In this document: positions 1 through 8,802 of the stretch, piece by piece | Layout of the letters: every line of letters begins with the position of its first letter | How positions within the stretch are numbered: position 1 is the stretch's first letter | Origin: WTFY01 sp965220875 | Lineage (GTDB): Bacteria; Pseudomonadota; Gammaproteobacteria; UBA4575 | Assembly (NCBI GenBank): GCA_965220875.1 | Contig: OZ244849.1 | Coordinates: 496,001-560,000 of the forward strand | DNA: 64,000 nt | Direction of reading: 5' to 3' | Translations under genes and position numbers: made by a program | The notes under the pieces: generated by a model | Database searches by the model: none | What the model was told of the DNA's origin: nothing | Seen by the model: the letters and a program-made list of their open reading frames with translations, nothing else

Positions 1-954
1 CAGGGTGGCGTTGCACAGCGCCTGGCTGCTGGTGCGGCCGACCGCGCCCGGGATATTGGGAACGCAGTAGTGAACGATGTCATCGATCACGTACACCGGG
101 TCACGGTGCGAGGTCGGCCGGCTGGTCTCGAAGCACCCCCCCTGGTCGATGGACACGTCGACCAGCACGGCACCCCGTTTCATCTCCTTCAGCATCTCTC
201 GGCGGATCAGCCTCGGTGCGCGTGCACCGGGAATCAGCAGCGCGCCGACCACCAGGTCCGCCTGCAGGGCAAACTGGCGCACCGCGTGGGGATCGGAATA
301 GACGGTGGTGACGTTGTCCGGCATGACCTCGTCGATGTGGCGGAGCTTCTCGATGTCGATGTCCATGATCGTGACGTTGGCGCCCAGCCCGGCGGCCACC
401 CTCGCGGCATTGGCCCCGACCACGCCCGCGCCCAGCACCAGCACGTTGGCCGGCGGCACGCCTGCGACCCCCCCGAGCAGGATGCCCCGTCCCATGAACG
501 GCTTCTCCAGGCATTTCGCACCCTCCTGGATGGACATCTTCCCGGCCACCTCGCTCATGGGCTTGAGCAGCGGCAGCTCGCCGCGCGCGTCCGTGAGCGT
601 TTCGTAGGCAAGCGCCGTGATAGAGCGGTCCAGGCACGATTCCGTGAGGGTCCTCGAGCCCGCAAAGTGGAAATAGCCGAAGACGATGAGGGAAGGCGGG
701 TAGCGTTCCAGTTCTCCGGGCTGGGGTTCCTTGACCTTGACCAGCAGTTCGCACGCCTCCATGACGGCATCCGCCGAGTCCACCACCTGCGCACCCGCCT
801 CGCGGTACTCGCTGTCATGGTACCCGCTGCCGCGCCCGGCATGGGTCTCGATGTACACCTCGTGGCCATCCGCCGCCAGCAGCTGCGCACCCACCGGCAG
901 CAGCGCGACCCGGTACTCGTCCGCCTTGATCTCCTTGGGAATGCCGATCTTCAT
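1..954 (-). CDS. ald: Alanine dehydrogenase (partial, C-terminus off window)
   Basis: Converts L-alanine and NAD+ to pyruvate, ammonia and NADH in the cytoplasm. The visible 318 codons begin MKIGIPKEIKADEYRVAL, the standard start of the alanine dehydrogenase/transhydrogenase family. They carry the substrate-site motifs KVKEP and YFHFA, the Rossmann segment VLVLGAGVVGANAARVA around residue 170, DVSIDQGGCFET, and HYCVPNIPGAV near the edge; the family is about 370 residues, so roughly 50 are missing. The ATG lies just 5 bases past the aceF stop on the same strand, so ald is the third gene of an aceE-aceF-ald operon. The linkage makes sense: the pyruvate it makes is the substrate of the complex encoded upstream. 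Confidence 0.93.
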   Translation of the reverse strand, partial: MKIGIPKEIKADEYRVALLPVGAQLLAADGHEVYIETHAGRGSGYHDSEYREAGAQVVDSADAVMEACELLVKVKEPQPGELERYPPSLIVFGYFHFAGSRTLTESCLDRSITALAYETLTDARGELPLLKPMSEVAGKMSIQEGAKCLEKPFMGRGILLGGVAGVPPANVLVLGAGVVGANAARVAAGLGANVTIMDIDIEKLRHIDEVMPDNVTTVYSDPHAVRQFALQADLVVGALLIPGARAPRLIRREMLKEMKRGAVLVDVSIDQGGCFETSRPTSHRDPVYVIDDIVHYCVPNIPGAVGRTSSQALCNATL

Positions 955-959
955 GCGCC

Positions 960-2192
960 TCAGTCCAGGACCAGCTTCCAGATGTCTTCCAAGACCGCCT
1001 TCAGGTGCGAACAGAACCGCGCGGCCTCGGCCCCGTTGATCACGCGGTGGTCGTAGGAAAGCGACAGCGGCAACCACTTCCGTTTTTCGGGCGTGTCCGG
1101 CTCGAGCATCCTTGACAGGCCCAGTATGGCGACTTCCGGCGGGTTGATGATCGGCGTGAAGGCCTCACCGCCCAGCTTGCCGAGGCTGGAGACGGTCATG
1201 CTGGCACCCGTCATCTGCCCGGCCTTGAGCTTGCGCGACCGGGCCTGTGCGGCAAGCGCCTCCAGCTCGCGTGCGACCTCGACCAGCGGCTTGCGGTCCA
1301 CGTCGCGCAGCACGGGGACCAGCAGGCCGTGCGGGGTATCCACCGCGACCCCGATGTGGAAATACTTTTTCAGGACCAGCTGCCCGGCCTCCGGGTCCAG
1401 GGAGGCGTTGAACTGCGGATACTGTTCAAGCGTGGCGGCCAGCGCCTTGATCACGAAAGGCAGCGGGGTGAGGCGCACACCCTGCGCCTGCGCCTCCCCG
1501 GCCAGCTGCCTGCGGCACCGCTCAAGGCCGGTCACGTCGGCCTGCTCGAAATGGGTCACGTGCGGGATGGACCGCCAGGCATCCAGCAGGTTGCGGGCCG
1601 TGTGCCTTTGTATGCCCGTCTGCGCCCGGATTTCGGTTTCCCCGAATTCCGTGAAGTCCGGCAGGGGCCTTGTTTCTTCCTGTCCCGCAGGCTGTCGCAT
1701 GCGGGTCCGCACATGCTGCTGGACATCCTGTTTCAGGATGCGTGCGTTGCGCCCGGAGCCCTCCACGTCCCCGAGTTCCACCCCGAGTTCATCCGCATAG
1801 CGGTGGATGCCCGGGCTGGCGTAGGCACGGCCTGCACGACCGAGCCCTGCCGGGCCGGACGGCTGCGGTGGCGGCGTAGCGGGTTCGGACGCCGCGGGCT
1901 CCGCGGGCGCAGGCACCGCTTCCCGGTCCGGCTCATCCGCCCGTGCGTCGTCCTCCACTTCCAGGACGGCCAGCAGGTCCCCCAGCACGACCTGGTCGGC
2001 GGGCTGCACGTGCAGGCTCTTCACCTGCCCGGCATACGGGGACGGGTATTCAACCAGTGCCTTTTCCGTCTCCAGGCTCAGCAGCGGCTGGTCCCTGGCG
2101 ACCGCATCGCCTTCGCGCACCAGCACCTCGACCACTTCCACCGGGTCTCCTTCCTCGATGTCCGCTACCCGGATTTCCTCAAGCCTGGCCAT
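960..2192 (-). CDS. aceF: Dihydrolipoamide acetyltransferase, E2 of pyruvate dehydrogenase
   Basis: Transfers the acetyl group from E1-bound lipoate to CoA. The 410-residue protein has one N-terminal lipoyl domain (residues about 3-78) with the lipoylated lysine in ETEKALVEYP (Lys44), a linker rich in Pro, Ala and Glu, a peripheral subunit-binding domain (YASPGIHRYADELG, about 125-165) and a C-terminal catalytic domain ending with DHRVINGAEAARF; most relatives have DHRVIDGA, so Asn replaces Asp next to the catalytic His. A single lipoyl domain contrasts with the three of E. coli. It starts 6 bases after the aceE stop. No E3 (lpd) gene is visible; it may lie beyond the left edge or elsewhere. 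Confidence 0.95.
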   Translation of the reverse strand: MARLEEIRVADIEEGDPVEVVEVLVREGDAVARDQPLLSLETEKALVEYPSPYAGQVKSLHVQPADQVVLGDLLAVLEVEDDARADEPDREAVPAPAEPAASEPATPPPQPSGPAGLGRAGRAYASPGIHRYADELGVELGDVEGSGRNARILKQDVQQHVRTRMRQPAGQEETRPLPDFTEFGETEIRAQTGIQRHTARNLLDAWRSIPHVTHFEQADVTGLERCRRQLAGEAQAQGVRLTPLPFVIKALAATLEQYPQFNASLDPEAGQLVLKKYFHIGVAVDTPHGLLVPVLRDVDRKPLVEVARELEALAAQARSRKLKAGQMTGASMTVSSLGKLGGEAFTPIINPPEVAILGLSRMLEPDTPEKRKWLPLSLSYDHRVINGAEAARFCSHLKAVLEDIWKLVLD

Positions 2193-2198
2193 GATGTT

Positions 2199-4844
2199 TC
2201 AGGAGCGGACCGGGATCGGTTTTTCAGGGTCCAGCGCGTACTTCCCGATCGCGGCACTGACCTGTTTGTGTTCCAGCGCGCCCTCCTCGGCCAGCGCATG
2301 CAGGGCGGCAACGGCGATGTGTTCCGCATCGACCTCGAAGAACCGGCGCAGGCGCCCGCGGGTGTCGCTGCGCCCGAAGCCGTCGGTGCCGAGCACGACG
2401 TACCGGGATTTCACGTACGGCCGGATCTGGTCAGCATACACCTTCATGTAGTCCGATGCGGCCACCACCGGTACCCCGGAATCCTGCAGGCACTGCCCGA
2501 CGTAGGAGGTGCGGGCCGGCTGTTCGGGATGCAGCATGTTCCAGCGGTGGACCTCCATGCCCTGCCTGCGCAGGCGGTTGAAACTGGTGACGCTCCAGAT
2601 CTCGGCGCCTATGCCGAAATCCTCGCGCAGCAGCTCACCGGCCCGGATCACCTCGCGCAGGATCGCGCCACTGCCCAGCAGGCGCACCTGTGCCTGGCCC
2701 CCGGGGGCCTCCTGCAGGCGGTACATGCCCTCAATGATCCCCTGCCGGCAGCCTTCCGGCATGGCGGGGTGCACACAGTTCTCGTTGTTCACCGTAATAT
2801 AGTAATACCAGTCCTGCTGCTCCACGTACATGTCCTCCAGGCCATGGTGCACGACCACGGCGAGCTCGTAGGCGAATGCCGGGTCGTAGGCCCGGCAGTT
2901 GGGGATGGTGGAGGCCAGGATGTGGCTGTGCCCGTCCTGGTGCTGCAGGCCTTCCCCGGCCAGCGTGGTCCGCCCCGAAGTGCCGCCGACCAGGAACCCG
3001 CGGGAGCGGCTGTCGCCGGCCGCCCAGGCCAGGTCCCCGATGCGCTGGAAGCCGAACATGGAATAGAATATGAAAAACGGGATCATCGGCATGCCGTGGG
3101 CGCTGTAGGACGTGGCGGCCGCGATCCAGGAGGACATGGCGCCGGCCTCGGTGATGCCCTCTTCCAGGATCTGCCCGGCACAGTCCTCACGGTAGTACAT
3201 CACCTGGTCGGAATCGACCGGATCGTAGAGCTGGCCCTTGTGCGCATAGATCCCGAGACTGCGGAACAGGCCCTCCATGCCGAAGGTACGCGCCTCGTCC
3301 GGGACGATCGGGACGATGTGCTGGGACAGGTCCCGGTCGCGCGTGAGGGCGAACAGGATCCGCAGGAAAGCCATGGTGGTGGAGTACTCGCGGCCCTTGC
3401 TGCCTGCCAGCAGGTCACCGAAGATTTCCAGCGGCGGGATCGGCAGGTCTATCCGCGGGCTTTCGCGGCTGGGCATCTCGCCCTGCAGCTTCTCGCGCAG
3501 CTGCTTCAGGTAGCGCATTTCGGGGCTTCCGTCGGGCGGCTTGTAGAACGGCACGTCTTCCAGTTCCTCGTCCCGCACCGGGATGCGGTAGCGGTCGCGA
3601 AAGGCGATGAGCGATTCGCGTGCCGGCTTCTTCAGCTGGTGGGCAATGTTCAGGCTCTCACCGCTCTTGCCCAGCCCGTAACCCTTGACGGTCTTGGCCA
3701 GGATCACGGTCGGCTGGCCCCGGTGGCGCACCGCGCGGGCATAGGCCGCGTAGACCTTCTGCTGGTCGTGCCCACCCCGGTTCAGGCGCCAGATGTCGTC
3801 GTCGGTCATGTGCTCGGTCATCTTCAGCAGCTCCGGGTACGCGCCGAAAAAGTGCTCGCGCACGTAGGCGCCGCCCTTGGCACGGTAGTTCTGGTAGTCC
3901 CCGTCCAGCGCCTCTTCCATGCGCTTGCGCAGGATGCCGTCGTGGTCCCGGGCCAGCAGCGGGTCCCAGTTGCCGCCCCACAGCACCTTGATCACGTTCC
4001 AGCCCGCACCGCGGAAATTTCCCTCCAGCTCCTGGATGATCTTGCCGTTGCCGCGCACCGGGCCGTCCAGGCGCTGCAGGTTGCAGTTGACGACGAAAAT
4101 CAGGTTGTCGAGTTCCTCGCGTGCCGCGAGCGAAATCGCACCCAGCGATTCGGGCTCGTCCATCTCCCCGTCCCCGGCAAACACCCAGACCTTGCGGTCG
4201 CCCATGTCGAGGATCCCGCGGTCATGCAGGTAGTTCATGAAGCGCGCCTGGTAGATGCCCATGATCGGGGCCAGTCCCATGGACACGGTCGGAAACTGCC
4301 AGAAGCCGGGCATCAGCCAGGGATGCGGGTAGGACGACAGGCCCCGGGCCTGCGTTTCCCGCCGGAAGTGCAGCAGCTGCTCCTCGTCCAGGCGGCCCTC
4401 CAGGAAGGCGCGCGCGTAGACCCCCGGGGCGGCATGGCCCTGGAAATAGACCAGGTCCCCGGCAAAGCCCGGACGCGCGGGGCGGAAGAAATGGTTGAAG
4501 CCGATGCTGACCAGCGTCGCCGCCGAGGCGTAGGTGGAGATATGGCCGCCGAGTTCCGGGAACCGCTTGTTGGCCTTCACCACCATGGCCAGCGCGTTCC
4601 AGCGCTCCAGGGAACGCACGCGGTGCTCCATCGTCGTGTCGCCCGGCAGGCGGTCCTCTTCCTCCACCGGGATGGTGTTGACGTAGGCCGTGGTGTTGCG
4701 AAACGGCAGGTTCACCCCCGCGATGCGCGCACTGTGTATCAGCTGCTCGATGATGTGGTGCGCGCGCCCGGGCCCGTCGCGCTCCAGGATCGCCTGCAGC
4801 GCATCCAGCCATTCCTGCGTCTCCTGCGGGTCGATATCAGGCAT
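2199..4844 (-). CDS. aceE: Pyruvate dehydrogenase E1 component (homodimeric type)
   Basis: Thiamine-diphosphate enzyme that decarboxylates pyruvate and reductively acetylates the lipoyl group of AceF. From the chosen ATG at 4844 (MPDIDPQETQEWLDALQAIL) it is 881 residues, close to the usual 885-890. The open frame extends 39 codons upstream, but that stretch is Arg-rich and unlike the family. Visible family signatures are NTIPVEEEDRLPGD near the N-terminus, the thiamine-binding GDGEMDEPES followed by NLIFVVNCNLQRLDGPVRGN, and GTDGFGRSDTR near the C-terminus. It is the first gene of the aceE-aceF-ald unit and is divergent from the patatin gene, with about 230 bases between. Confidence 0.96.
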   Translation of the reverse strand: MPDIDPQETQEWLDALQAILERDGPGRAHHIIEQLIHSARIAGVNLPFRNTTAYVNTIPVEEEDRLPGDTTMEHRVRSLERWNALAMVVKANKRFPELGGHISTYASAATLVSIGFNHFFRPARPGFAGDLVYFQGHAAPGVYARAFLEGRLDEEQLLHFRRETQARGLSSYPHPWLMPGFWQFPTVSMGLAPIMGIYQARFMNYLHDRGILDMGDRKVWVFAGDGEMDEPESLGAISLAAREELDNLIFVVNCNLQRLDGPVRGNGKIIQELEGNFRGAGWNVIKVLWGGNWDPLLARDHDGILRKRMEEALDGDYQNYRAKGGAYVREHFFGAYPELLKMTEHMTDDDIWRLNRGGHDQQKVYAAYARAVRHRGQPTVILAKTVKGYGLGKSGESLNIAHQLKKPARESLIAFRDRYRIPVRDEELEDVPFYKPPDGSPEMRYLKQLREKLQGEMPSRESPRIDLPIPPLEIFGDLLAGSKGREYSTTMAFLRILFALTRDRDLSQHIVPIVPDEARTFGMEGLFRSLGIYAHKGQLYDPVDSDQVMYYREDCAGQILEEGITEAGAMSSWIAAATSYSAHGMPMIPFFIFYSMFGFQRIGDLAWAAGDSRSRGFLVGGTSGRTTLAGEGLQHQDGHSHILASTIPNCRAYDPAFAYELAVVVHHGLEDMYVEQQDWYYYITVNNENCVHPAMPEGCRQGIIEGMYRLQEAPGGQAQVRLLGSGAILREVIRAGELLREDFGIGAEIWSVTSFNRLRRQGMEVHRWNMLHPEQPARTSYVGQCLQDSGVPVVAASDYMKVYADQIRPYVKSRYVVLGTDGFGRSDTRGRLRRFFEVDAEHIAVAALHALAEEGALEHKQVSAAIGKYALDPEKPIPVRS

Positions 4845-4919
4845 GCATGCGGCCCTCGGGCCCGCCCGCCGCGGAGGTTTCCAGATCCTGTAGATACGTG
4901 TCGAACATGTGTATTGGGC

Positions 4920-4948
4920 TATACTAGCAACTTGGACAGCATGTGTAA
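4920..4948. promoter_or_regulatory. Possible overlapping divergent sigma70 promoters for aceE and the patatin gene
   Basis: On the minus strand TTACAC (4948-4943) and TAGTAT (4926-4921) are separated by 16 bases, a plausible -35/-10 pair 77 bases upstream of aceE. On the plus strand the overlapping TATACT (4920-4925) could serve as a -10 for the patatin gene, although its -35 is weak. No PdhR-type operator (AATTGGT...ACCAATT) is visible. This is inference from consensus only. Confidence 0.33.
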
Positions 4949-5076
4949 TTGTAGACTGCATTGCACGCGCGGCGCGAGGCTGCGGCCAACTTTATGCCAT
5001 GCGCACACCCCGAAACCGGGTCATCCGGGGCAGGCGTGGAAAGGGACCGCGCATCGCGTGCGGACACGGGAGCATT

Positions 5077-6264
5077 ATGCCGGATTCGATCAACACTGAC
5101 CTGGCCCTGGCGATGACCGGGGGCGGTGCGCGCGCGGCCTACCAGGTCGGGGTGCTGCGCCATATCTGCCGCCATTTCGACGATTTCCAGCCCCCGATCC
5201 TCACGGGCGTGTCGGCCGGGGCCATCAACGCGGTGTACCTGGCGGCCCATCCCGGGCGGTTCGAGGACGCGGTGGAACGCCTGGCCGACCTGTGGCTGCA
5301 CCTCACCGCCGACAAGGTGTTTCGCACCGACAGCGGCTATTTCCTGGGCAACTTCGTGCGCTGGGGCCTGAACCTGGTGCTGGGCGGGAAACCCCTGGGC
5401 GGGCGCCGGCCCAGCCTGCTGGACAACGACCCGCTGCGCAGGATGCTGGAGAGGCGCCTGCATGCGAAATCCACCGAGCCCATCGACGGCATCCGGGAAA
5501 ACCTCGAACGGGGACGCCTGCGCGTGCTGGCCGTCACCGGCACCAACTACGGCACCGGGATCTCGGTGACCTGGCTCCAGGGCGATGTCGCCGAGCACTG
5601 GCTGCGCGCAAGAAGGCGCAGCGAAAACGCGCAGATCACCATCGAGCACGTCATGGCCTCCACCGCCCTGCCGCTGATCTTTCCCGCCGTGAGGATCGAC
5701 GGCGGCTGGCACGGGGACGGCGGCATCCGCTCCATCGCCCCGCTGTCGCCGGCCATGCACCTCGGGGCCGGGCGCATCATCGCGATCTCCACCCGCTTCC
5801 AGGACGGACAGCCGAGGCACGAGGAATCCGTCATCTCCGGCTACGTGCCGGTGGCACAGATCGTGGGCATCCTGCTGGACTCGGTGTTCCTGGACCTGCT
5901 CGACTACGATGCGGCCAACATGAACCGCATCAACGAGGTCTACGACGAAATCAGCGCGGCCACGCGCACGCACTTCAGGCAAACCCGGGTGCTGGTCCTG
6001 CGTCCCAGCGAGGACCTCGGAAAGCTGGCCGGCGACTACGAGATCACCCTGCCCCAGCCCTTCCGCTACCTGATGCGGGGGCTCGGCACCCGCGACACGG
6101 AAAGCCCGGACTCGCTGTCCCTGCTGATGTTCCAGCCCGACTACCTGCGCTACCTGATCGACCTGGGCGAGCGCGATGCGCGCACCCACGCGGAGCTGAT
6201 CTCGGAATTCCTGAACTCCGGGAAATCGGGCGGGGGCGTGCACAGGATCCAGGCCACGAAGTGA
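5077..6264 (+). CDS. Patatin-like phospholipase family protein
   Basis: Serine acyl hydrolase of the patatin/RssA type, with a Ser-Asp dyad, expected to release fatty acids from phospholipids. From the ATG at 5077 (395 residues) the protein opens directly with the patatin fold: oxyanion loop TGGGARAAYQVG at residues 14-25, nucleophile elbow GVSAGAINAV, and the Asp-containing HGDGGIRS about 200 residues in. No signal peptide is seen, so a cytoplasmic or membrane-associated enzyme is likely. The frame is open back to 4909, but that stretch does not resemble the family. It is followed after one base by a small conserved-looking gene, suggesting co-transcription. The physiological substrate cannot be inferred. 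Confidence 0.85.
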   Translation: MPDSINTDLALAMTGGGARAAYQVGVLRHICRHFDDFQPPILTGVSAGAINAVYLAAHPGRFEDAVERLADLWLHLTADKVFRTDSGYFLGNFVRWGLNLVLGGKPLGGRRPSLLDNDPLRRMLERRLHAKSTEPIDGIRENLERGRLRVLAVTGTNYGTGISVTWLQGDVAEHWLRARRRSENAQITIEHVMASTALPLIFPAVRIDGGWHGDGGIRSIAPLSPAMHLGAGRIIAISTRFQDGQPRHEESVISGYVPVAQIVGILLDSVFLDLLDYDAANMNRINEVYDEISAATRTHFRQTRVLVLRPSEDLGKLAGDYEITLPQPFRYLMRGLGTRDTESPDSLSLLMFQPDYLRYLIDLGERDARTHAELISEFLNSGKSGGGVHRIQATK

Positions 6265-6265
6265 A

Positions 6266-6673
6266 ATGAACGAAAGGACACCAGGCGTGCTGGTCATCCA
6301 GCTCAACGGGACGCCCGTGCTCGAATACGACCGGGGCCAGGCGCTGTCAGCCAGGCAGCGCGAATCCCTGCAGCGCATGGAGGAAAAGCTGGACCAGGGC
6401 ATCCTGCTGGGCGACCGGTTCGTGACCCGGCCGCAACGGCAGCAGCGGGTGGAGTACATGGCGGCCAACCTCGTCGCCGCGCTGCTGGAGGGCGAGGACG
6501 TGGCGGCGGCGGCCAGCTGTGCCTACCTGGCCATGGCACTGCCCGAACTGAAGCAGGTCAAGGCGCTGGAGAAGGAGGGAAACGTGGCGATCGAACTGGT
6601 GTTCGACCGGGAGTACCACAAGGAGGAGAAGCTGAGCTTCGTGCCGCTGGACCGGCTGAAGGCCCGGCACTGA
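6266..6673 (+). CDS. Hypothetical protein, coupled to patatin gene
   Basis: Protein of 135 residues that I do not recognise. Its ATG lies one base after the patatin TGA (the sequence reads TGAAATG), so translation is probably coupled. It has no signal peptide or membrane segment. The first half is charged (MEEKLDQGILLGDRFV) and the middle is an alanine-rich helix (MAANLVAALLEGEDVAAAAS). The regular length, strong codon bias and operon position support a real gene. It converges on rho with 9 bases between stops. A role with the phospholipase is inferred from position only. Confidence 0.7.
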   Translation: MNERTPGVLVIQLNGTPVLEYDRGQALSARQRESLQRMEEKLDQGILLGDRFVTRPQRQQRVEYMAANLVAALLEGEDVAAAASCAYLAMALPELKQVKALEKEGNVAIELVFDREYHKEEKLSFVPLDRLKARH

Positions 6674-6682
6674 GCAGCGGCC

Positions 6683-7939
6683 TCAGCGCTTCATCGCGTC
6701 GAAAAATTCCTCGTTGGTCTTCGTGCTCTGCATGCGGCCCAGCATGAAATCCATGGCCTCGATCTCGTCCATCGGATGCAGGAACTTGCGCAGCACCCAG
6801 ATCTTCTGCAGTTCGTCCGGATCGGTGATCAGCTCCTCGCGGCGCGTGCCGGAGCGGTTGATGTTGATGGCCGGGAACACGCGCTTCTCCGCGATGCGCC
6901 GGTCCATGTGGATTTCCATGTTGCCGGTGCCCTTGAATTCCTCGTAGATCACCTCGTCCATCTTCGAGCCCGTCTCGACCAGTGCCGTGGCGATGATCGT
7001 CAGGCTGCCGCCCTCCTCGATGTTGCGCGCCGCACCGAAGAAGCGTTTCGGGCGCTGCAGCGCATTCGCATCGACTCCCCCGGTGAGCACCTTGCCGGAC
7101 GCGGGGGCGACGGTATTGTAGGCCCGCGCCAGGCGCGTGATGGAATCGAGCAGGATCACCACGTCGCGCCGGTGCTCGACCAGGCGCTTGGCCTTTTCGA
7201 TCACCATCTCGGCCACCTGCACGTGGCGGCTGGCGGGCTCGTCAAACGTGCTGGAGACGACCTCGCCCTGGACCATGCGTTCCATCTCCGTCACCTCCTC
7301 GGGCCGCTCGTCGATCAGCAGCACGATCAGGTAGCATTCCGGGTGGTTGGAGGTGATGCTCTGGGCGATGTTCTGCAGCATCAGGGTCTTGCCCGCCTTG
7401 GGCGGCGAGACGATCAGGCCCCGCTGTCCCTTGCCGATCGGCGCACAGATGTCGATGATGCGCGCGGTGATGTCCTCGGTGCTCCCGTTGCCCCGGGACA
7501 GCTTCAGGCGCTCGTCCGGGTGCAGGGGGGTCAGGTTTTCGAACAGGATCTTCCGCTTGGCATTCTCGGGCGTATCGAAATTGATCTCGTCGACCTTGAG
7601 CATGGCGAAGTACCGCTCCCCGTCCTTGGGAGGCCGGATCTTGCCCGACACCGTGTCGCCGGTGCGCAGGCCGAAGCGGCGGATCTGGCTGGGCGAGACA
7701 TAGATGTCGTCCAGCCCCGCGAGGTAGGAACTGTCCGAGGAGCGCAGGAAGCCGAACCCGTCCTGCAGGATTTCCAGTACGCCGTCCCCGAAGATGTCCT
7801 CCCCGTTCTTCGCATGCGCCTTCAGAATCGAGAAGATGATGTCCTGCTTGCGCGACCGGGAGAGGTTCTCCACCCCCATGTCGGCCGCCGTCTCGACCAG
7901 CGTCGAGGCTGGCCTCTTTTTTAACTCCGTCAAGTTCAT
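6683..7939 (-). CDS. rho: Transcription termination factor Rho
   Basis: Hexameric ATP-dependent RNA helicase that terminates transcription. From ATG 7939 (MNLTELKKRPASTLVETA) it is 418 residues, matching the 419 of E. coli Rho. The order is N-terminal helical domain, cold-shock-like RNA-binding domain with RNP1-like DGFGFLR (60-66), then the RecA-type ATPase with Walker A PPKAGKT (179-185), the Walker B region VILLDSITRLARAY and the Q-loop/R-loop region. The frame is open 28 codons further upstream, but that stretch is Cys-rich and not family-like. trxA lies just upstream on the same strand, the usual gammaproteobacterial trxA-rho arrangement. Confidence 0.97.
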   Translation of the reverse strand: MNLTELKKRPASTLVETAADMGVENLSRSRKQDIIFSILKAHAKNGEDIFGDGVLEILQDGFGFLRSSDSSYLAGLDDIYVSPSQIRRFGLRTGDTVSGKIRPPKDGERYFAMLKVDEINFDTPENAKRKILFENLTPLHPDERLKLSRGNGSTEDITARIIDICAPIGKGQRGLIVSPPKAGKTLMLQNIAQSITSNHPECYLIVLLIDERPEEVTEMERMVQGEVVSSTFDEPASRHVQVAEMVIEKAKRLVEHRRDVVILLDSITRLARAYNTVAPASGKVLTGGVDANALQRPKRFFGAARNIEEGGSLTIIATALVETGSKMDEVIYEEFKGTGNMEIHMDRRIAEKRVFPAININRSGTRREELITDPDELQKIWVLRKFLHPMDEIEAMDFMLGRMQSTKTNEEFFDAMKR

Positions 7940-8139
7940 ATCGTTATCCGCAGTGGTTGAATGAAATATTGCAATGGATTCGCACAGCGCCCTGCACGGC
8001 CCGGTGCAGCAGGCATTCTTCACACCCTCGCACGGTGTTCCGTGGTTTCAGGGCCCCCGGTGCAACGGGCCTGAATGCGCTATGTAATGTCTAAAACTGT
8101 CGTCAGGTGTTTCGTTGCAGGTCCCTGCCCGGCAGGTAC
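7940..8139 (-). promoter_or_regulatory. rho leader region between trxA and rho
   Basis: These 200 bases between the trxA stop and the rho start contain no convincing gene. In enterobacteria the rho leader carries Rho-dependent attenuation (autoregulation), and a long leader in the same place is consistent with that. I see no strong intrinsic terminator hairpin. The last 50 bases before rho are A/T-richer than the surroundings. The regulatory role is inferred from other species. Confidence 0.35.
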
Positions 8140-8466
8140 CTAGATGCTTTGATCTATGAATGCAGTCAGCTGGGACTTCGACAATGCCCCCACCTTGGTC
8201 GCTTCTGCATTTCCGTTCTTGAAAATCATCAATGTGGGTATACCGCGTACCCCGTACCTGGGTGGTGTGCCGGGGTTGTCGTCCACGTTGAGCTTGGCGA
8301 CTTTCAGCCGCCCCTGGTACTCGACCGCGATCTCGTCGAGAATCGGCGAGACCACCTTGCACGGGCCACACCATTGTGCCCAGTAATCCACGAGCACCGG
8401 CTGCTCACAACGTAACACTTCCTCCTCAAAACTGCTGTCCGTGACGTGACAGACCGCTTCACTCAC
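8140..8466 (-). CDS. trxA: Thioredoxin 1
   Basis: Cytoplasmic disulfide reductase. The 108-residue protein has the single thioredoxin fold with the active site WCGPC (Cys33 and Cys36), the upstream LVDYWAQ strand, the buried Asp in VLVDYW and the cis-proline loop GIPTLMIFKNG. Its length is standard (E. coli TrxA has 109 residues). The loop reads NPGTPPRYGVRGIPT rather than NPGTAPKYGIRGIPT, a minor variation. It lies immediately upstream of rho on the same strand, the common arrangement. Confidence 0.96.
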   Translation of the reverse strand: MSEAVCHVTDSSFEEEVLRCEQPVLVDYWAQWCGPCKVVSPILDEIAVEYQGRLKVAKLNVDDNPGTPPRYGVRGIPTLMIFKNGNAEATKVGALSKSQLTAFIDQSI

Positions 8467-8802
8467 CCGACCCTTTCTCCCTGTATGAAATCAATCTATG
8501 GTTGCTTGCGAAATAACATGCCGGAAATGGCATTCTCGAGGCTTTACAGCATTCCCTGTATCCTTATTCTTATGCATTCCCTGCAGGATTACAAGCGTCC
8601 CCTGCCACACTTCATGCGAAGCTGCCTGGAGCAAATGAATCTTTCAGGCTCCCGATTCTAGCGCAGCGCCCGGCATCGGGCAAGCCACGGCACGGCAGGA
8701 CCGAATACCGGGCGTGCGGGTTCACGGGCGCCCTGCCAGCCCTTATAATCATTCCCAACGCAACGACTCGGACTCCTGGCCGGGATCCAACACGGGGCAC
8801 CC
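8467..8802. other. Divergent intergenic region trxA / gabD
   Basis: This is 336 bases between divergent genes. It is A/T-richer near trxA, where its promoter should lie on the minus strand, and G+C-rich near gabD. Short open frames exist (for example 8446-8661 plus) but none has family resemblance or a convincing ribosome binding site. No obvious operator palindrome was found. Confidence 0.4.

Noticed and set aside
1329..5099. 1256-codon open frame on the plus strand opposite aceF and aceE
   Set aside because: Antisense shadow of high-G+C genes with strong family identity on the other strand; composition rich in His, Gln, Arg and Gly with no domain.
4924..6468. 514-codon open frame opposite the patatin gene
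   Set aside because: Antisense shadow; the patatin frame has clear catalytic motifs and the shadow has none.
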